DNA of 9,107 nucleotides from contig JABDRH010000371.1 of NCBI GenBank assembly GCA_013041835.1, positions 1 through 9,107 on the forward strand, written 5' to 3'. Below, piece by piece: positions 1 to 6,523 of the stretch. The translations under genes were made by a program, and so were the position numbers. Origin of the DNA: Desulfatitalea sp. Lineage in GTDB: Bacteria > Desulfobacterota > Desulfobacteria > Desulfobacterales > Desulfosarcinaceae. Under the pieces are notes generated by a model. It saw only the letters and a list, made by a program, of their open reading frames with translations, was not told the DNA's origin and did not search any database. Within the stretch, counting starts at the first letter, position 1; each line of letters opens with the position of its first letter.

Positions 1-1285
1 GGTCACCTTCGAAATGATCGAAACGGGCCCCGAGAATCAACCGCATGGGTTGGATCAGTTGGTAGCTGCCTTGTGCATATACGCAGAAGGTTTGCATGTC
101 GATCGCATAGTCCAAATACTTCTTCCCCTTCTCGCGGCCGTTGCCGGCCAGAAGGTTCCAGCGTTCACGTTCAATATCTTCGATCATGTAATCGGCGCCG
201 ATAATGACGCTCAACTCCCGTTGCGCAACAGATCCCAGCAGGTTGTAGCTGGCGCCCGCACCGTAAACTTTTCTATTGAAGTTGCGCAGGTTGCCCAGAA
301 TGTCTCCGGACTTATAATCGTCGGGGTCATTGGCATACCAGCGCCAGAACTCCTGGTCGTAGCCCCACACATTGAAGAGCAGCTTGGCATCGGCGTTGAG
401 CTGAAAGTCGAAGTCCACGCGCCCTTCCACGCGATCCTTGCCGCCGCCATTGGTCTCGCTCACCGCCTGTGTGGGATCGGCGCCGAGCTTTTCCGCATCG
501 ATGTATCCTGGAGCGTCCCAGTCGGAATTGAACCCTCGCAGGCTGACGCGAATGTCCAAGCGATCGGTCAGATGGCGGGTGACCCGGGCTGCCGCGTTGA
601 GGCGATCCCACTTGGAGTTATCTTGATACCCGTCGGTGTGGTAGGTCTGTATCGAGTAGACCTGGTCCCAATCTTTACCGGCAAGCCCGCCCACAAAGTT
701 GGTTTCATAGGTGTTATTGGCGCCGTACTGCAGTTTAAGGTGGTTATGGTCCACGTGCTTTTGGGTGTAGTATGCGATCGATCCGGCGGAGGCATAGTTG
801 CCGTAGAGAACCGACGAGGGTCCCTTGACAATTACCACCCGCCCGAGTTCGTCCGGGTTGATGATGTTGGTGTCGGCATAGCCGTCACCTTCGTTCAGGG
901 GAATGCCGTCAAGAAAGATGGCTGTATTGGGCCCATGGGAGTTGCCGCTGAAACCGCGCATGGTAAAGTTGGCGGCCGTCCCGCCCTGCTTGTACTGGAC
1001 GACGCTGATCCCCGGAGAAAGGGTAACGATATCCAGCGGGGTAATGTAGATCCGGTTGGCGATTTCCTCGTTGCTTAACACGGTGGCCGAAGCCGCCGCC
1101 AGATCTTTATTGGCCGCTTCCCCGCGAACCACGACATCTTCAATGGTGACAACACTTGCGTCATCCTTGTTTTTAGCGCTTGTCCCTTGATCCCCGGCCG
1201 CGGCGGGAAAAGTGCAAATCAACCAATAAAGTGCATGCATCAGCATTGTGCCGAGCACAATGGACCGGTAGTTCAGCTTCATCAT
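1..1285 (-). CDS. TonB-dependent outer-membrane receptor, N-terminal part (C-terminus beyond window)
   Basis: This is the first 428 codons of a TonB-dependent receptor, an outer-membrane beta-barrel that imports a metal chelate, vitamin or similar ligand using TonB energy. Residues 1-30 form a signal peptide ending near FPAAAG. A short linker is followed by TIEDVVVRGE (about 47-56), which sits where TonB-box-like segments usually lie. The plug domain is clear from about 60 to 190: LSPGISVVQY, FTMRGFSGNS, AIFLDGIPLNEGDGY, and the hallmark VVIVKGPSSVLYGNYASAG. Barrel strands follow, rich in aromatic and alternating residues; the last visible segment is PMRLILGARFDHFEG, typical of receptor barrels. 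The start at 1285 was chosen because GGAG lies 8 bases upstream; ATG at 1282 is a less well spaced alternative. It is 39 bases downstream of the DUF4198 gene and probably co-transcribed with it. The ligand cannot be read from the sequence. Confidence 0.95.
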   Translation of the reverse strand, partial: MMKLNYRSIVLGTMLMHALYWLICTFPAAAGDQGTSAKNKDDASVVTIEDVVVRGEAANKDLAAASATVLSNEEIANRIYITPLDIVTLSPGISVVQYKQGGTAANFTMRGFSGNSHGPNTAIFLDGIPLNEGDGYADTNIINPDELGRVVIVKGPSSVLYGNYASAGSIAYYTQKHVDHNHLKLQYGANNTYETNFVGGLAGKDWDQVYSIQTYHTDGYQDNSKWDRLNAAARVTRHLTDRLDIRVSLRGFNSDWDAPGYIDAEKLGADPTQAVSETNGGGKDRVEGRVDFDFQLNADAKLLFNVWGYDQEFWRWYANDPDDYKSGDILGNLRNFNRKVYGAGASYNLLGSVAQRELSVIIGADYMIEDIERERWNLLAGNGREKGKKYLDYAIDMQTFCVYAQGSYQLIQPMRLILGARFDHFEGD

Positions 1286-1324
1286 CCCACTTGCTCCTTC
1301 ATCTCAGAATCCGTTTCAGCCGTT

Positions 1325-2116
1325 CTATTGAATTTCGAACGTCAAACTGGCGGCATAACTGTACTGGTCGCAAACGGACGGATCCGTGTAGGGGGCTTTG
1401 TGATGCGCTGTCACCAGCCACGCCCCTGGCGTGGACAACCTGATGCGGGCCTTTCCGGAGGCATCGGTTTTGGTGGCATAGGCAAACGTATTCTTCTCCC
1501 TGGAGAAACCGACGTAAGTGGCAAGCACCTGGGCGCCGGAAAGCGGTTTTTTCCTGAACAACACCTCCACCGGCAGCCTGTCACCAATGCGCAATGCGCC
1601 GGGGTCGGCCAGGGGAACGATTTCCAGCGCGTGCCCGAGCGGTTTTGCGTAAAGCTCACCCGACGCGGTACCGTGGTGGACGATGGCCTTGCCGTATTTT
1701 TCCGAGTACGAGCATTCGATGACGTTTTCCAACCCCTCTTTGGATTTCCCGCGCTGGTAGCCTTCGGTGGTCTTGGTCCAGAAACGCCCTTTCTGGAACG
1801 CCGCGACCATGTGAGTTCCTTCATGGCTGAGCGCTTTTTCGGTCTTGTACGCTCCGTCGGAGTCAATTTTAATCTCAATCCGGTCGCCTTTGGGGGTCAG
1901 CATGAAGATCCGATCCAGGTAGTCTTGCTGAAGAAAAACGCGTGCCGGAAAGTAGTGATCGTACCCTAATATCATGGCGATCTTTTCTTCAGGACCGGGA
2001 GTGTAGTCTATAGCCTCGATCCACATGTCGTGGGCAAGCACAGCAGAAGCCATTGCAGCCATGCAAATCAGGACGGCCAGTGTCATTTTCGTTGATCGAA
2101 ACCGCACATTTTTCAT
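1325..2116 (-). CDS. Secreted DUF4198 protein, putative periplasmic metal-uptake partner
   Basis: This is a 263-residue DUF4198 family protein. The signal peptide covers residues 1-28, with a hydrophobic core TLAVLICMAAMASAVLA and cleavage likely after VLA. Cleavage would leave mature HDMWIEA, the His-Asp-x-Trp start common in this family; a free N-terminal histidine there could bind a metal (inference). The C-terminal half has the beta-sandwich signatures RIGDRLPVEVLF (about 176-187), PLSGAQVLATY (191-201) and TDASGKARIRLSTPGAWLV (217-235). Family members are often encoded beside TonB receptors or nickel/cobalt transport genes, and here the receptor gene follows directly, so uptake of a metal is the likely process. 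AGGAG lies 6 bases before ATG 2116; the preceding ATG at 2119 is in frame but too close to the ribosome site. The reading frame stays open upstream to 2218, but without a ribosome site. Confidence 0.85.
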   Translation of the reverse strand: MKNVRFRSTKMTLAVLICMAAMASAVLAHDMWIEAIDYTPGPEEKIAMILGYDHYFPARVFLQQDYLDRIFMLTPKGDRIEIKIDSDGAYKTEKALSHEGTHMVAAFQKGRFWTKTTEGYQRGKSKEGLENVIECSYSEKYGKAIVHHGTASGELYAKPLGHALEIVPLADPGALRIGDRLPVEVLFRKKPLSGAQVLATYVGFSREKNTFAYATKTDASGKARIRLSTPGAWLVTAHHKAPYTDPSVCDQYSYAASLTFEIQ

Positions 2117-2151
2117 CATAAACTCCTTTTTTTTTAAATCATTTAGCGTCG

Positions 2152-2167
2152 CGTGTATCTCTACACG
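2152..2167. promoter_or_regulatory. Palindrome upstream of the DUF4198 gene
   Basis: CGTGTA-TCTC-TACACG is a perfect 6-bp inverted repeat with a 4-base loop, about 35 bases before the DUF4198 start. It could be an operator or a small 5'-UTR hairpin on the minus-strand transcript. I see no convincing sigma-70 promoter next to it, and it does not match a Fur box. Confidence 0.35.
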
Positions 2168-2271
2168 GAACAGTTCAAGCCTGCCGTTTGATAAATGAAA
2201 CCCGGCCGGTAGAGCCACATACGAAGCCCATACATAAAGCAGCGATTTGCCTTACCCGGTGCGACATGGGC

Positions 2272-2320
2272 AAAAAAAAACCACAAAGGCCGTGCCCAAG
2301 GTCAGGGGCCGCCTTCGTGG
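2272..2320 (-). terminator. Strong intrinsic terminator in the region upstream of DUF4198
   Basis: On the minus strand CCACGAAGGC pairs with GCCTTTGTGG over 10 bp (one G-U pair), followed at once by nine T residues (plus-strand A run 2272-2280). This is a textbook Rho-independent terminator. No minus-strand gene lies upstream within the window, so it may end a small RNA or act as an attenuator in the leader of the DUF4198/receptor operon, whose start codon is about 155 bases further on. Just past the T run, GCCCAT and ATGGGC can form another stem. The loop TGGGCA could also pair with TGCCCA after the T run, giving a possible alternative fold. I do not recognise a known riboswitch consensus. 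Confidence 0.7.
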
Positions 2321-2419
2321 CGCATACGGTACAATATACTATTTTCTTCTACGGTGTATAGGGCAGCTTCCAGCTCCCCCTCTCGTTAAAAACTGCTTTT
2401 ACAGATTCAAACCTGCTTT

Positions 2420-2525
2420 GTCAACCCCAATGTTGCATAAAAAAGATACCCTAATTGGACAATTTGAATCCGTGCGAATGTTTATTTCCTTTCGCTCATC
2501 TTTTTTATGCAACTTTGGGGTTGAC
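2420..2525. mobile_element. 106-bp element with 28-bp terminal inverted repeats (MITE-like)
   Basis: The left end 2420-2447 (GTCAACCCCAATGTTGCATA then AAAAAGAT) and the right end 2498-2525 are inverted copies matching at 27 of 28 positions. They enclose 50 AT-rich bases with no ORF. This arrangement fits a miniature inverted-repeat element or the fused ends of a lost insertion sequence. I see no clear target-site duplication at the borders. The same structure could instead be read as a large hairpin in a transcript. The family of the ends was not identified. Confidence 0.55.
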
Positions 2526-2608
2526 GGAACGAACTTAGGAACGAAAGCCATGAATCAAGTTCGAAAATTGCATTTGATCATTTTTTAGATCAGCGCTCTA
2601 TTTTTTTC

Positions 2609-2636
2609 TTGACAACAGGCAATTGGATAAAATAAT
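2609..2636 (+). promoter_or_regulatory. Candidate distal sigma-70 promoter
   Basis: TTGACA (2609-2614), a 16-base spacer and AATAAT (2631-2636) give a perfect -35 and a 5 of 6 -10 match. The expected start is near 2643, at the edge of the perfect palindrome at 2647-2661. The first plus-strand gene starts at 3014, so the transcript would carry a leader of about 370 bases rich in inverted repeats. Confidence 0.5.
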
Positions 2637-2646
2637 CTGACAATTA

Positions 2647-2661
2647 TAGAACATTGTTCTA
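2647..2661. promoter_or_regulatory. Perfect palindrome, candidate repressor operator
   Basis: TAGAACA-T-TGTTCTA has 7-bp arms around a single central base. It sits immediately downstream of the candidate -10 box at 2631-2636, where a bound repressor would block initiation. The regulator is not encoded in this window. The size fits a dimeric helix-turn-helix protein; this is inference. Confidence 0.45.
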
Positions 2662-2764
2662 TTTGCGTCTCCTTCCATCTGAAAAGGATAGTACTTTTTT
2701 CCAAGGTGCTCTTTTTGCGAAATTGCGGGATTATATTTCGGGTCTTGTGGTGCATTTTAATTTC

Positions 2765-2809
2765 AGCTTTTTCGTGAAGGCATAAACGGCAGTAACTGCC
2801 CAAAAAGCT
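2765..2809. promoter_or_regulatory. Nested inverted repeat, structured leader element
   Basis: AGCTTTTT (2765-2772) and AAAAAGCT (2802-2809) form a perfect outer stem. Inside it GGCAG-TAA-CTGCC (2788-2800) forms a second hairpin. It is followed by a further perfect 7-bp inverted repeat, GAGCACT (2816-2822) with AGTGCTC (2843-2849). No ORF with a ribosome site covers this stretch, so a structured untranslated RNA or binding sites are the likely readings. Confidence 0.4.
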
Positions 2810-2856
2810 ATGGTAGAGCACTAATTATTAATGCTTTGCATAAGTGCTCATATATA

Positions 2857-2881
2857 AACCCAAATGTTGTATAAAAAAGTT
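2857..2881 (+). repeat. Third, diverged copy of the 106-bp element's terminal repeat
   Basis: AACCCAAATGTTGTATAAAA plus AAGTT matches the arm at 2423-2447 at 22 of 25 positions in the same orientation. No inverted partner is visible to its right within the window, so it is either a solitary end of a decayed element or a binding-site-like sequence. Confidence 0.5.
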
Positions 2882-2906
2882 TACCGAAAGATATTAACCA
2901 TATTAT
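2880..2906 (+). promoter_or_regulatory. Candidate proximal promoter for the DUF1329 gene
   Basis: TTTACC (2880-2885) and TATTAT (2901-2906) have a 15-base spacer, so the match is moderate. The -35 overlaps the end of the third terminal-repeat copy. The -10 lies inside an inverted repeat formed by ATATTAACC (2891-2899) and GGTTAATAT (2934-2942). A second pairing, GATATTAA (2890-2897) with TTAATATC (2914-2921), is also perfect. Confidence 0.3.
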
Positions 2907-2913
2907 ATTTATT

Positions 2914-2952
2914 TTAATATCGCCTACAAGTGCGGTTAATATGCGCTACAAG
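2914..2952 (+). repeat. Two 17-bp direct repeats with 22-bp period, candidate tandem operators
   Basis: TTAATATCGCCTACAAG (2914-2930) and TTAATATGCGCTACAAG (2936-2952) agree at 14 of 17 positions. The 22-bp period puts both copies on the same face of the helix, two turns apart, as for AraC-, OmpR- or LuxR-type activator or repressor sites. They lie 62-100 bases before the DUF1329 start codon. Confidence 0.5.
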
Positions 2953-3013
2953 CCACCTGTAAACGTTCATAATGAAATCAATGGTAAATAAAGCGACGAG
3001 ATGGAGGGGGGGC

Positions 3014-4459
3014 ATGAAAAAAGCGAGCATATTCATATTTCTTTTTGCATCGATAATCCTTATCGGAATGGTGACATATCCGGCAGCTGCGGGTAAGAAA
3101 AAACCGAGTATAGCAGAAATGAAAAAATGGAAGGTCCCGATGGATGATCCGAGACCATATATCCAGAACGGCTTTTACAAGCATTTCTTGTCTGATGAGC
3201 AATATATGGCTTTTGTTTATGATGTGCCATCCATGAAGCAGGCCTGGTCGGAGATCGTTGGTTTCAAGGCACCCGAGGTGGTGGGCAAGATCGCACCGGA
3301 GATCAAACCGGGAAAGTATAGCTACAAGGACAAACAAATATTCCCAGGACTCAAAGAGCTTATGCCGGAATATTTTTACGAGATGTTCGATAAGCCCGGA
3401 CCACCGGTGGCGGGGAAATTCTCAGAAATAATCATCATTCCTACCCGCCAGTACTACTACTCTTTGCCCGTGGCTATGGCCACAAAAAAACACGATGGGC
3501 AGACAAAGCTGGATGATGCGGGTTATATCATAGATTCGAGCTATTCCGCGGGATATCCCTTTCCAAGGCCTTCTGGAAATTTCAAGGCGCAGCAGATCTT
3601 ATACAATATGCTGAAGCGTTATCTGCCTTGGGAAAACAGCTTCAGCATATCCGTACTCAACGGTTATGATAAAAACTTGCGCAGGGACATGGTAGACGCA
3701 TGCTCGGACGCGCTTGAAATCCGTCTGAGCGGACGCGTTCAAATGGCGCCCATCGGATGGTTTGACAAGCGCGCGGCGGATCAGGGAGAAGAGACAGCTT
3801 CAATTTATTTTTTTCAGGCACCGCGGGATCAATATGGTAACATTTCAAACATTATCACATATATCTCTCCAGAGAAATTAGACAGCAGTCTCATGTATCT
3901 GGCATCTTTGAGACGCGTTCGAAAAATGACATCGACCGATACGCAGGATGCCTTCGGTGGGACAGATGCAGATCAGGACTCAGGTCATATCGGAGGGTTT
4001 GCGCAGAAAATGTCACCGAACATATACCCCATGGATTACAAGGTGCTTGAAGAACGGGAGTACCTTGTGCCGGCACATAGCCTGGACGGATCGCCGTATA
4101 TTGACTCTGAATCCGGGGAGTTCAAACTGCTTGAGTTTGAGCGAAGACCCGTATGGGTGGTCGAGGCCAAAGAGTTGGATAAAAACTATATCTATTCTAG
4201 GCGTGTGGTCTTTCTGGATAGGGAAACACTGGTATCGTTCATGTCTATGAACTATGACCAGCAGGGGCGTCTGTATCGAACGGCTCTTAATACGCGAAGT
4301 TTTTTACCTGATATGGGTATGTTCCTCATCGGGGTGACCGCACTAACAGACCACATCGATCAACATACCACTGTTGGCACGGCTTTATCCGTGCCAATCC
4401 ATGGATTAAATCGAAACGATATTGCCATGGGAAGTCTGCTAAGGAGAAGTACGAAATAA
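3014..4459 (+). CDS. Secreted DUF1329 protein (LolA-like envelope protein)
   Basis: This 481-residue exported protein belongs to the DUF1329 family. Residues 1-26 are a signal peptide (KK, then an isoleucine/leucine-rich core, ending AAA before G27). Family signatures follow: SSYSAGYPFPRPSG (175-188), LYNMLKRYLPW (196-206), FQAPRDQYGNISNIITYI (267-284), LASLRRVRKM (296-305), AFGGTDADQDSGHIGGF (313-329), and RPVWVVEAKE followed by YIYSRRVVFLDRET (378-405). The family is usually grouped with LolA-like, lipid-binding folds of the periplasm. Elsewhere it is often found near hydrocarbon, steroid or aromatic degradation and RND export genes; its exact role is not established. The start at 3014 is preceded by GGAGG with 6-base spacing; an in-frame ATG at 2972 has no such site. 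It opens the plus-strand cluster, 136 bases ahead of the first AhpD-like gene. Confidence 0.88.
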   Translation: MKKASIFIFLFASIILIGMVTYPAAAGKKKPSIAEMKKWKVPMDDPRPYIQNGFYKHFLSDEQYMAFVYDVPSMKQAWSEIVGFKAPEVVGKIAPEIKPGKYSYKDKQIFPGLKELMPEYFYEMFDKPGPPVAGKFSEIIIIPTRQYYYSLPVAMATKKHDGQTKLDDAGYIIDSSYSAGYPFPRPSGNFKAQQILYNMLKRYLPWENSFSISVLNGYDKNLRRDMVDACSDALEIRLSGRVQMAPIGWFDKRAADQGEETASIYFFQAPRDQYGNISNIITYISPEKLDSSLMYLASLRRVRKMTSTDTQDAFGGTDADQDSGHIGGFAQKMSPNIYPMDYKVLEEREYLVPAHSLDGSPYIDSESGEFKLLEFERRPVWVVEAKELDKNYIYSRRVVFLDRETLVSFMSMNYDQQGRLYRTALNTRSFLPDMGMFLIGVTALTDHIDQHTTVGTALSVPIHGLNRNDIAMGSLLRRSTK

Positions 4460-4595
4460 TTAATTGGAAAATGTTTGCCATCCAATGCGATTGAAAAGAT
4501 GGAGAAAGGAGATAGAAAAAGGAAGATTTGGGTCGGTCAGTTTTTTTTTCGAAGAGGACAAACAAAATTGCAAAAGAAATAAGGAGGAAACACCA

Positions 4596-5345
4596 ATGAC
4601 CATCAAAGCAAGATCAAAATGGAATGGACCCCGATTGCCGTATATTCGCACCGAGGAGGACGTCGACAACAAATTATCTCACCTGAGCAAGGAAGACCAG
4701 GCGCTGGCAAAGGAAAACGTGACAAAAGGGCCACCCAGCGACGCTTCATATATTTTAGGGACCGACCCGCAGTTACAAGCTATCTTCGTGCTCTTCGAGA
4801 GAGGGGTCGAAGGGCTCCTTAGGCCGGAATACCAAATGATTCCCGGCAGCCTTATGAACATTCTTTGCCGCGTGATCGCAAGGATCACCCGAAATGAGTG
4901 GTACCAGCAGGCTTTTGACATAGCAGCGATTGGCGCCATACCGCTTTGGAATGAAAATGATACTAAAAAACAGGCCCAATACTTGAAACTAGGCATGCTT
5001 GACGCTCCAGACTCGGACGTCTGGACCGAAGAGGAGAGCTTGATGATCAAGTTCACTACAGCTTGCATGACCTATACGATGACCAATGAAATTTACGATA
5101 TGGCGCTTGAGACGTGGGGAGAGAAGAAACTCCTTCGCTACATGTTCTTTATCGGCTTTGTTCAGACGAACATGATGATGTCGACGGCCCTTGACATGCG
5201 CTCGGATTATGGGACAGAGCCGGATGTTTGCCTTAATTTCGGCCCTGAAGCCCACGAAGCATACCTGAGTATCAACAACACAACCTATCAGAAACTAATG
5301 GATCTGTGGGACACAACGCCTTCGCTTATTCCCGGTTCGGTGTGA
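4596..5345 (+). CDS. AhpD/carboxymuconolactone decarboxylase-like protein, paralogue 1
   Basis: This is a 249-residue soluble protein without a signal peptide or membrane segment, mainly alpha-helical by composition. The pattern MNILCRVIARITRNEWYQQA (87-106), then WTEEESLMIKF (143-153), TMTNEIYDMA (161-170) and GEKKLLRYMFFIGFVQTNMM (175-194) resembles the helical layout of AhpD-like/carboxymuconolactone decarboxylase proteins. Those act as peroxidase-linked reductases or decarboxylases. The AhpD CxxC pair is absent. The motif position that reads E-W-x-x-H in many relatives reads EWYQQ here (101-105), so a catalytic histidine appears lost. AAGGAGG stands 8 bases before the start; the frame stays open upstream to 4464, but that ATG has no good site. 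About 39 of 69 residues match paralogue 2 over the C-terminal region. The family call rests on motif pattern only; an uncharacterised family is possible. Confidence 0.65.
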   Translation: MTIKARSKWNGPRLPYIRTEEDVDNKLSHLSKEDQALAKENVTKGPPSDASYILGTDPQLQAIFVLFERGVEGLLRPEYQMIPGSLMNILCRVIARITRNEWYQQAFDIAAIGAIPLWNENDTKKQAQYLKLGMLDAPDSDVWTEEESLMIKFTTACMTYTMTNEIYDMALETWGEKKLLRYMFFIGFVQTNMMMSTALDMRSDYGTEPDVCLNFGPEAHEAYLSINNTTYQKLMDLWDTTPSLIPGSV

Positions 5346-5544
5346 TTTCAGGGATTTCTGAGCGCGCCTTGGGACCTTTCCTTTGGAAATGCGATCGACG
5401 GCATTCTAAAGCAGCATAATCCGCAGACACTTGTGGACTTGAGGATATAGAGAAGAGGCAACTTTTTTCGATAGGCAAGCATTTAGGTTTCTTAGTAATA
5501 TAAGAAGGCAAACAAGCATTTCAGAGTGGAAAGGAGAATCAACA

Positions 5545-6288
5545 ATGACAATCACAGGAACAAAATACGCAGAATATCCAAAAGCCAGAATGAAAGTAAT
5601 TCACGAGGAAAAAGACATCAACGCATTGTCTCACCTAAGCGCGCAGGAAAAAGCGTTAGCCAAGAAAAACCTGCCAAAGGTCTGGCCCAGTGACGGCATG
5701 TATATGATGGGAAACGACCCGGAGCTTCAGGTGGCGTTTTCGCTCTCCGAGAGGGCGGCCGAAGCGCTCCTTGCGCCAGACAGTCAAATGTTCCCTTACA
5801 CCACCATGAATCTGATTTGCGCGGTAACCGCCAGGCTCACCAAGTGTGAGTGGTTCATGCACGGTTGGACGGTTGTTACATCCGCCGCCGTCAACGCCTG
5901 GGAAGGGGAGGATGTAGGGCGCGATCAACACTACTTTCAACTCGGCATGCTTGAGTTCCCGGACGCGAAATGCTGGAGTGCCGAACAGAGTTTAACTATC
6001 AGATTCAATGAGGCTTGCCTCGAATATCGCATGACTGATGAGTTGTACAATGAAGCGAAGGAGATGTGGGGAGAAAAAAAGCTTCTTCGGATAATCTACT
6101 TTATTGGCTTTGTACAGACGACATTGATGATGGTAAACGCCGTCAACATAAAAGGAGACTATGGGACAGAACCGATTTTTTGGACTCAGTTCAACACTGA
6201 TTCCCACAAAGCACAAATGAAGATGAATGCGGACTGCTGGGAGGCACAGATGGAGCTGTGGAATTCTATCCCTCCGCTTAATGTGTGA
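5545..6288 (+). CDS. AhpD/carboxymuconolactone decarboxylase-like protein, paralogue 2
   Basis: This 247-residue cytoplasmic protein is closely related to the preceding gene; shared stretches include DALSHLS-like residues near 30, GEKKLLR and IGFVQT (176-192), and DYGTEP (205-210). It keeps the fuller active-site-like motif, TKCEWFMHGW (99-108), with Cys101, Glu102 and His106. This makes it the most likely catalytic member of the three if the AhpD-like assignment is right. It has no CxxC pair. The tail WEAQMELWNSIPPL parallels YQKLMDLWDTTPSL in paralogue 1. AAGGAG lies 8 bases before ATG 5545. It follows paralogue 1 after 199 non-coding bases, an unusually wide gap for co-transcribed genes. 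Its start is 949 bases after the start of paralogue 1, consistent with tandem duplication of a gene plus spacer. Confidence 0.65.
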   Translation: MTITGTKYAEYPKARMKVIHEEKDINALSHLSAQEKALAKKNLPKVWPSDGMYMMGNDPELQVAFSLSERAAEALLAPDSQMFPYTTMNLICAVTARLTKCEWFMHGWTVVTSAAVNAWEGEDVGRDQHYFQLGMLEFPDAKCWSAEQSLTIRFNEACLEYRMTDELYNEAKEMWGEKKLLRIIYFIGFVQTTLMMVNAVNIKGDYGTEPIFWTQFNTDSHKAQMKMNADCWEAQMELWNSIPPLNV

Positions 6289-6523
6289 CTCAGCCGGTTT
6301 CAGAGCGTCTTGAAATCCTGATCGGGTTGCCCAGCTGACAAATGGCGGATTCAGATGAATGATACTGTTGAGATAGTGAGGCCTGGGCGCGATGAGTGTG
6401 GTTTCCTTATGGTTGAAATAAAATCGTATGAACAGCTTAAAAGGGATAAATAGAGTAGCATTCAATGTACTATTGTTGCCATAGGCAGCTCAAGTTCAAA
6501 AAATCACAAAAGGAGATAAGAAA

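Noticed and set aside
14..1078. Long plus-strand open frame of 354 codons
   Set aside because: It is codon-aligned antisense to the TonB receptor, has no ribosome site, and its translation shows no recognisable domain, while the minus strand gives a clear receptor.
2585..2821. Minus-strand 78-codon frame
   Set aside because: No ribosome site before the start, composition unlike the neighbours, and it lies over palindromes and hairpins that better explain the region.
2420..2960. CRISPR array
   Set aside because: The repeats are few, differ in orientation and spacing, and no cas genes are present.
4530..4550. T run before paralogue 1 as a terminator
   Set aside because: A nine-T run is present near 4540 but no stem-loop precedes it, so I do not call a terminator between DUF1329 and the triplet.
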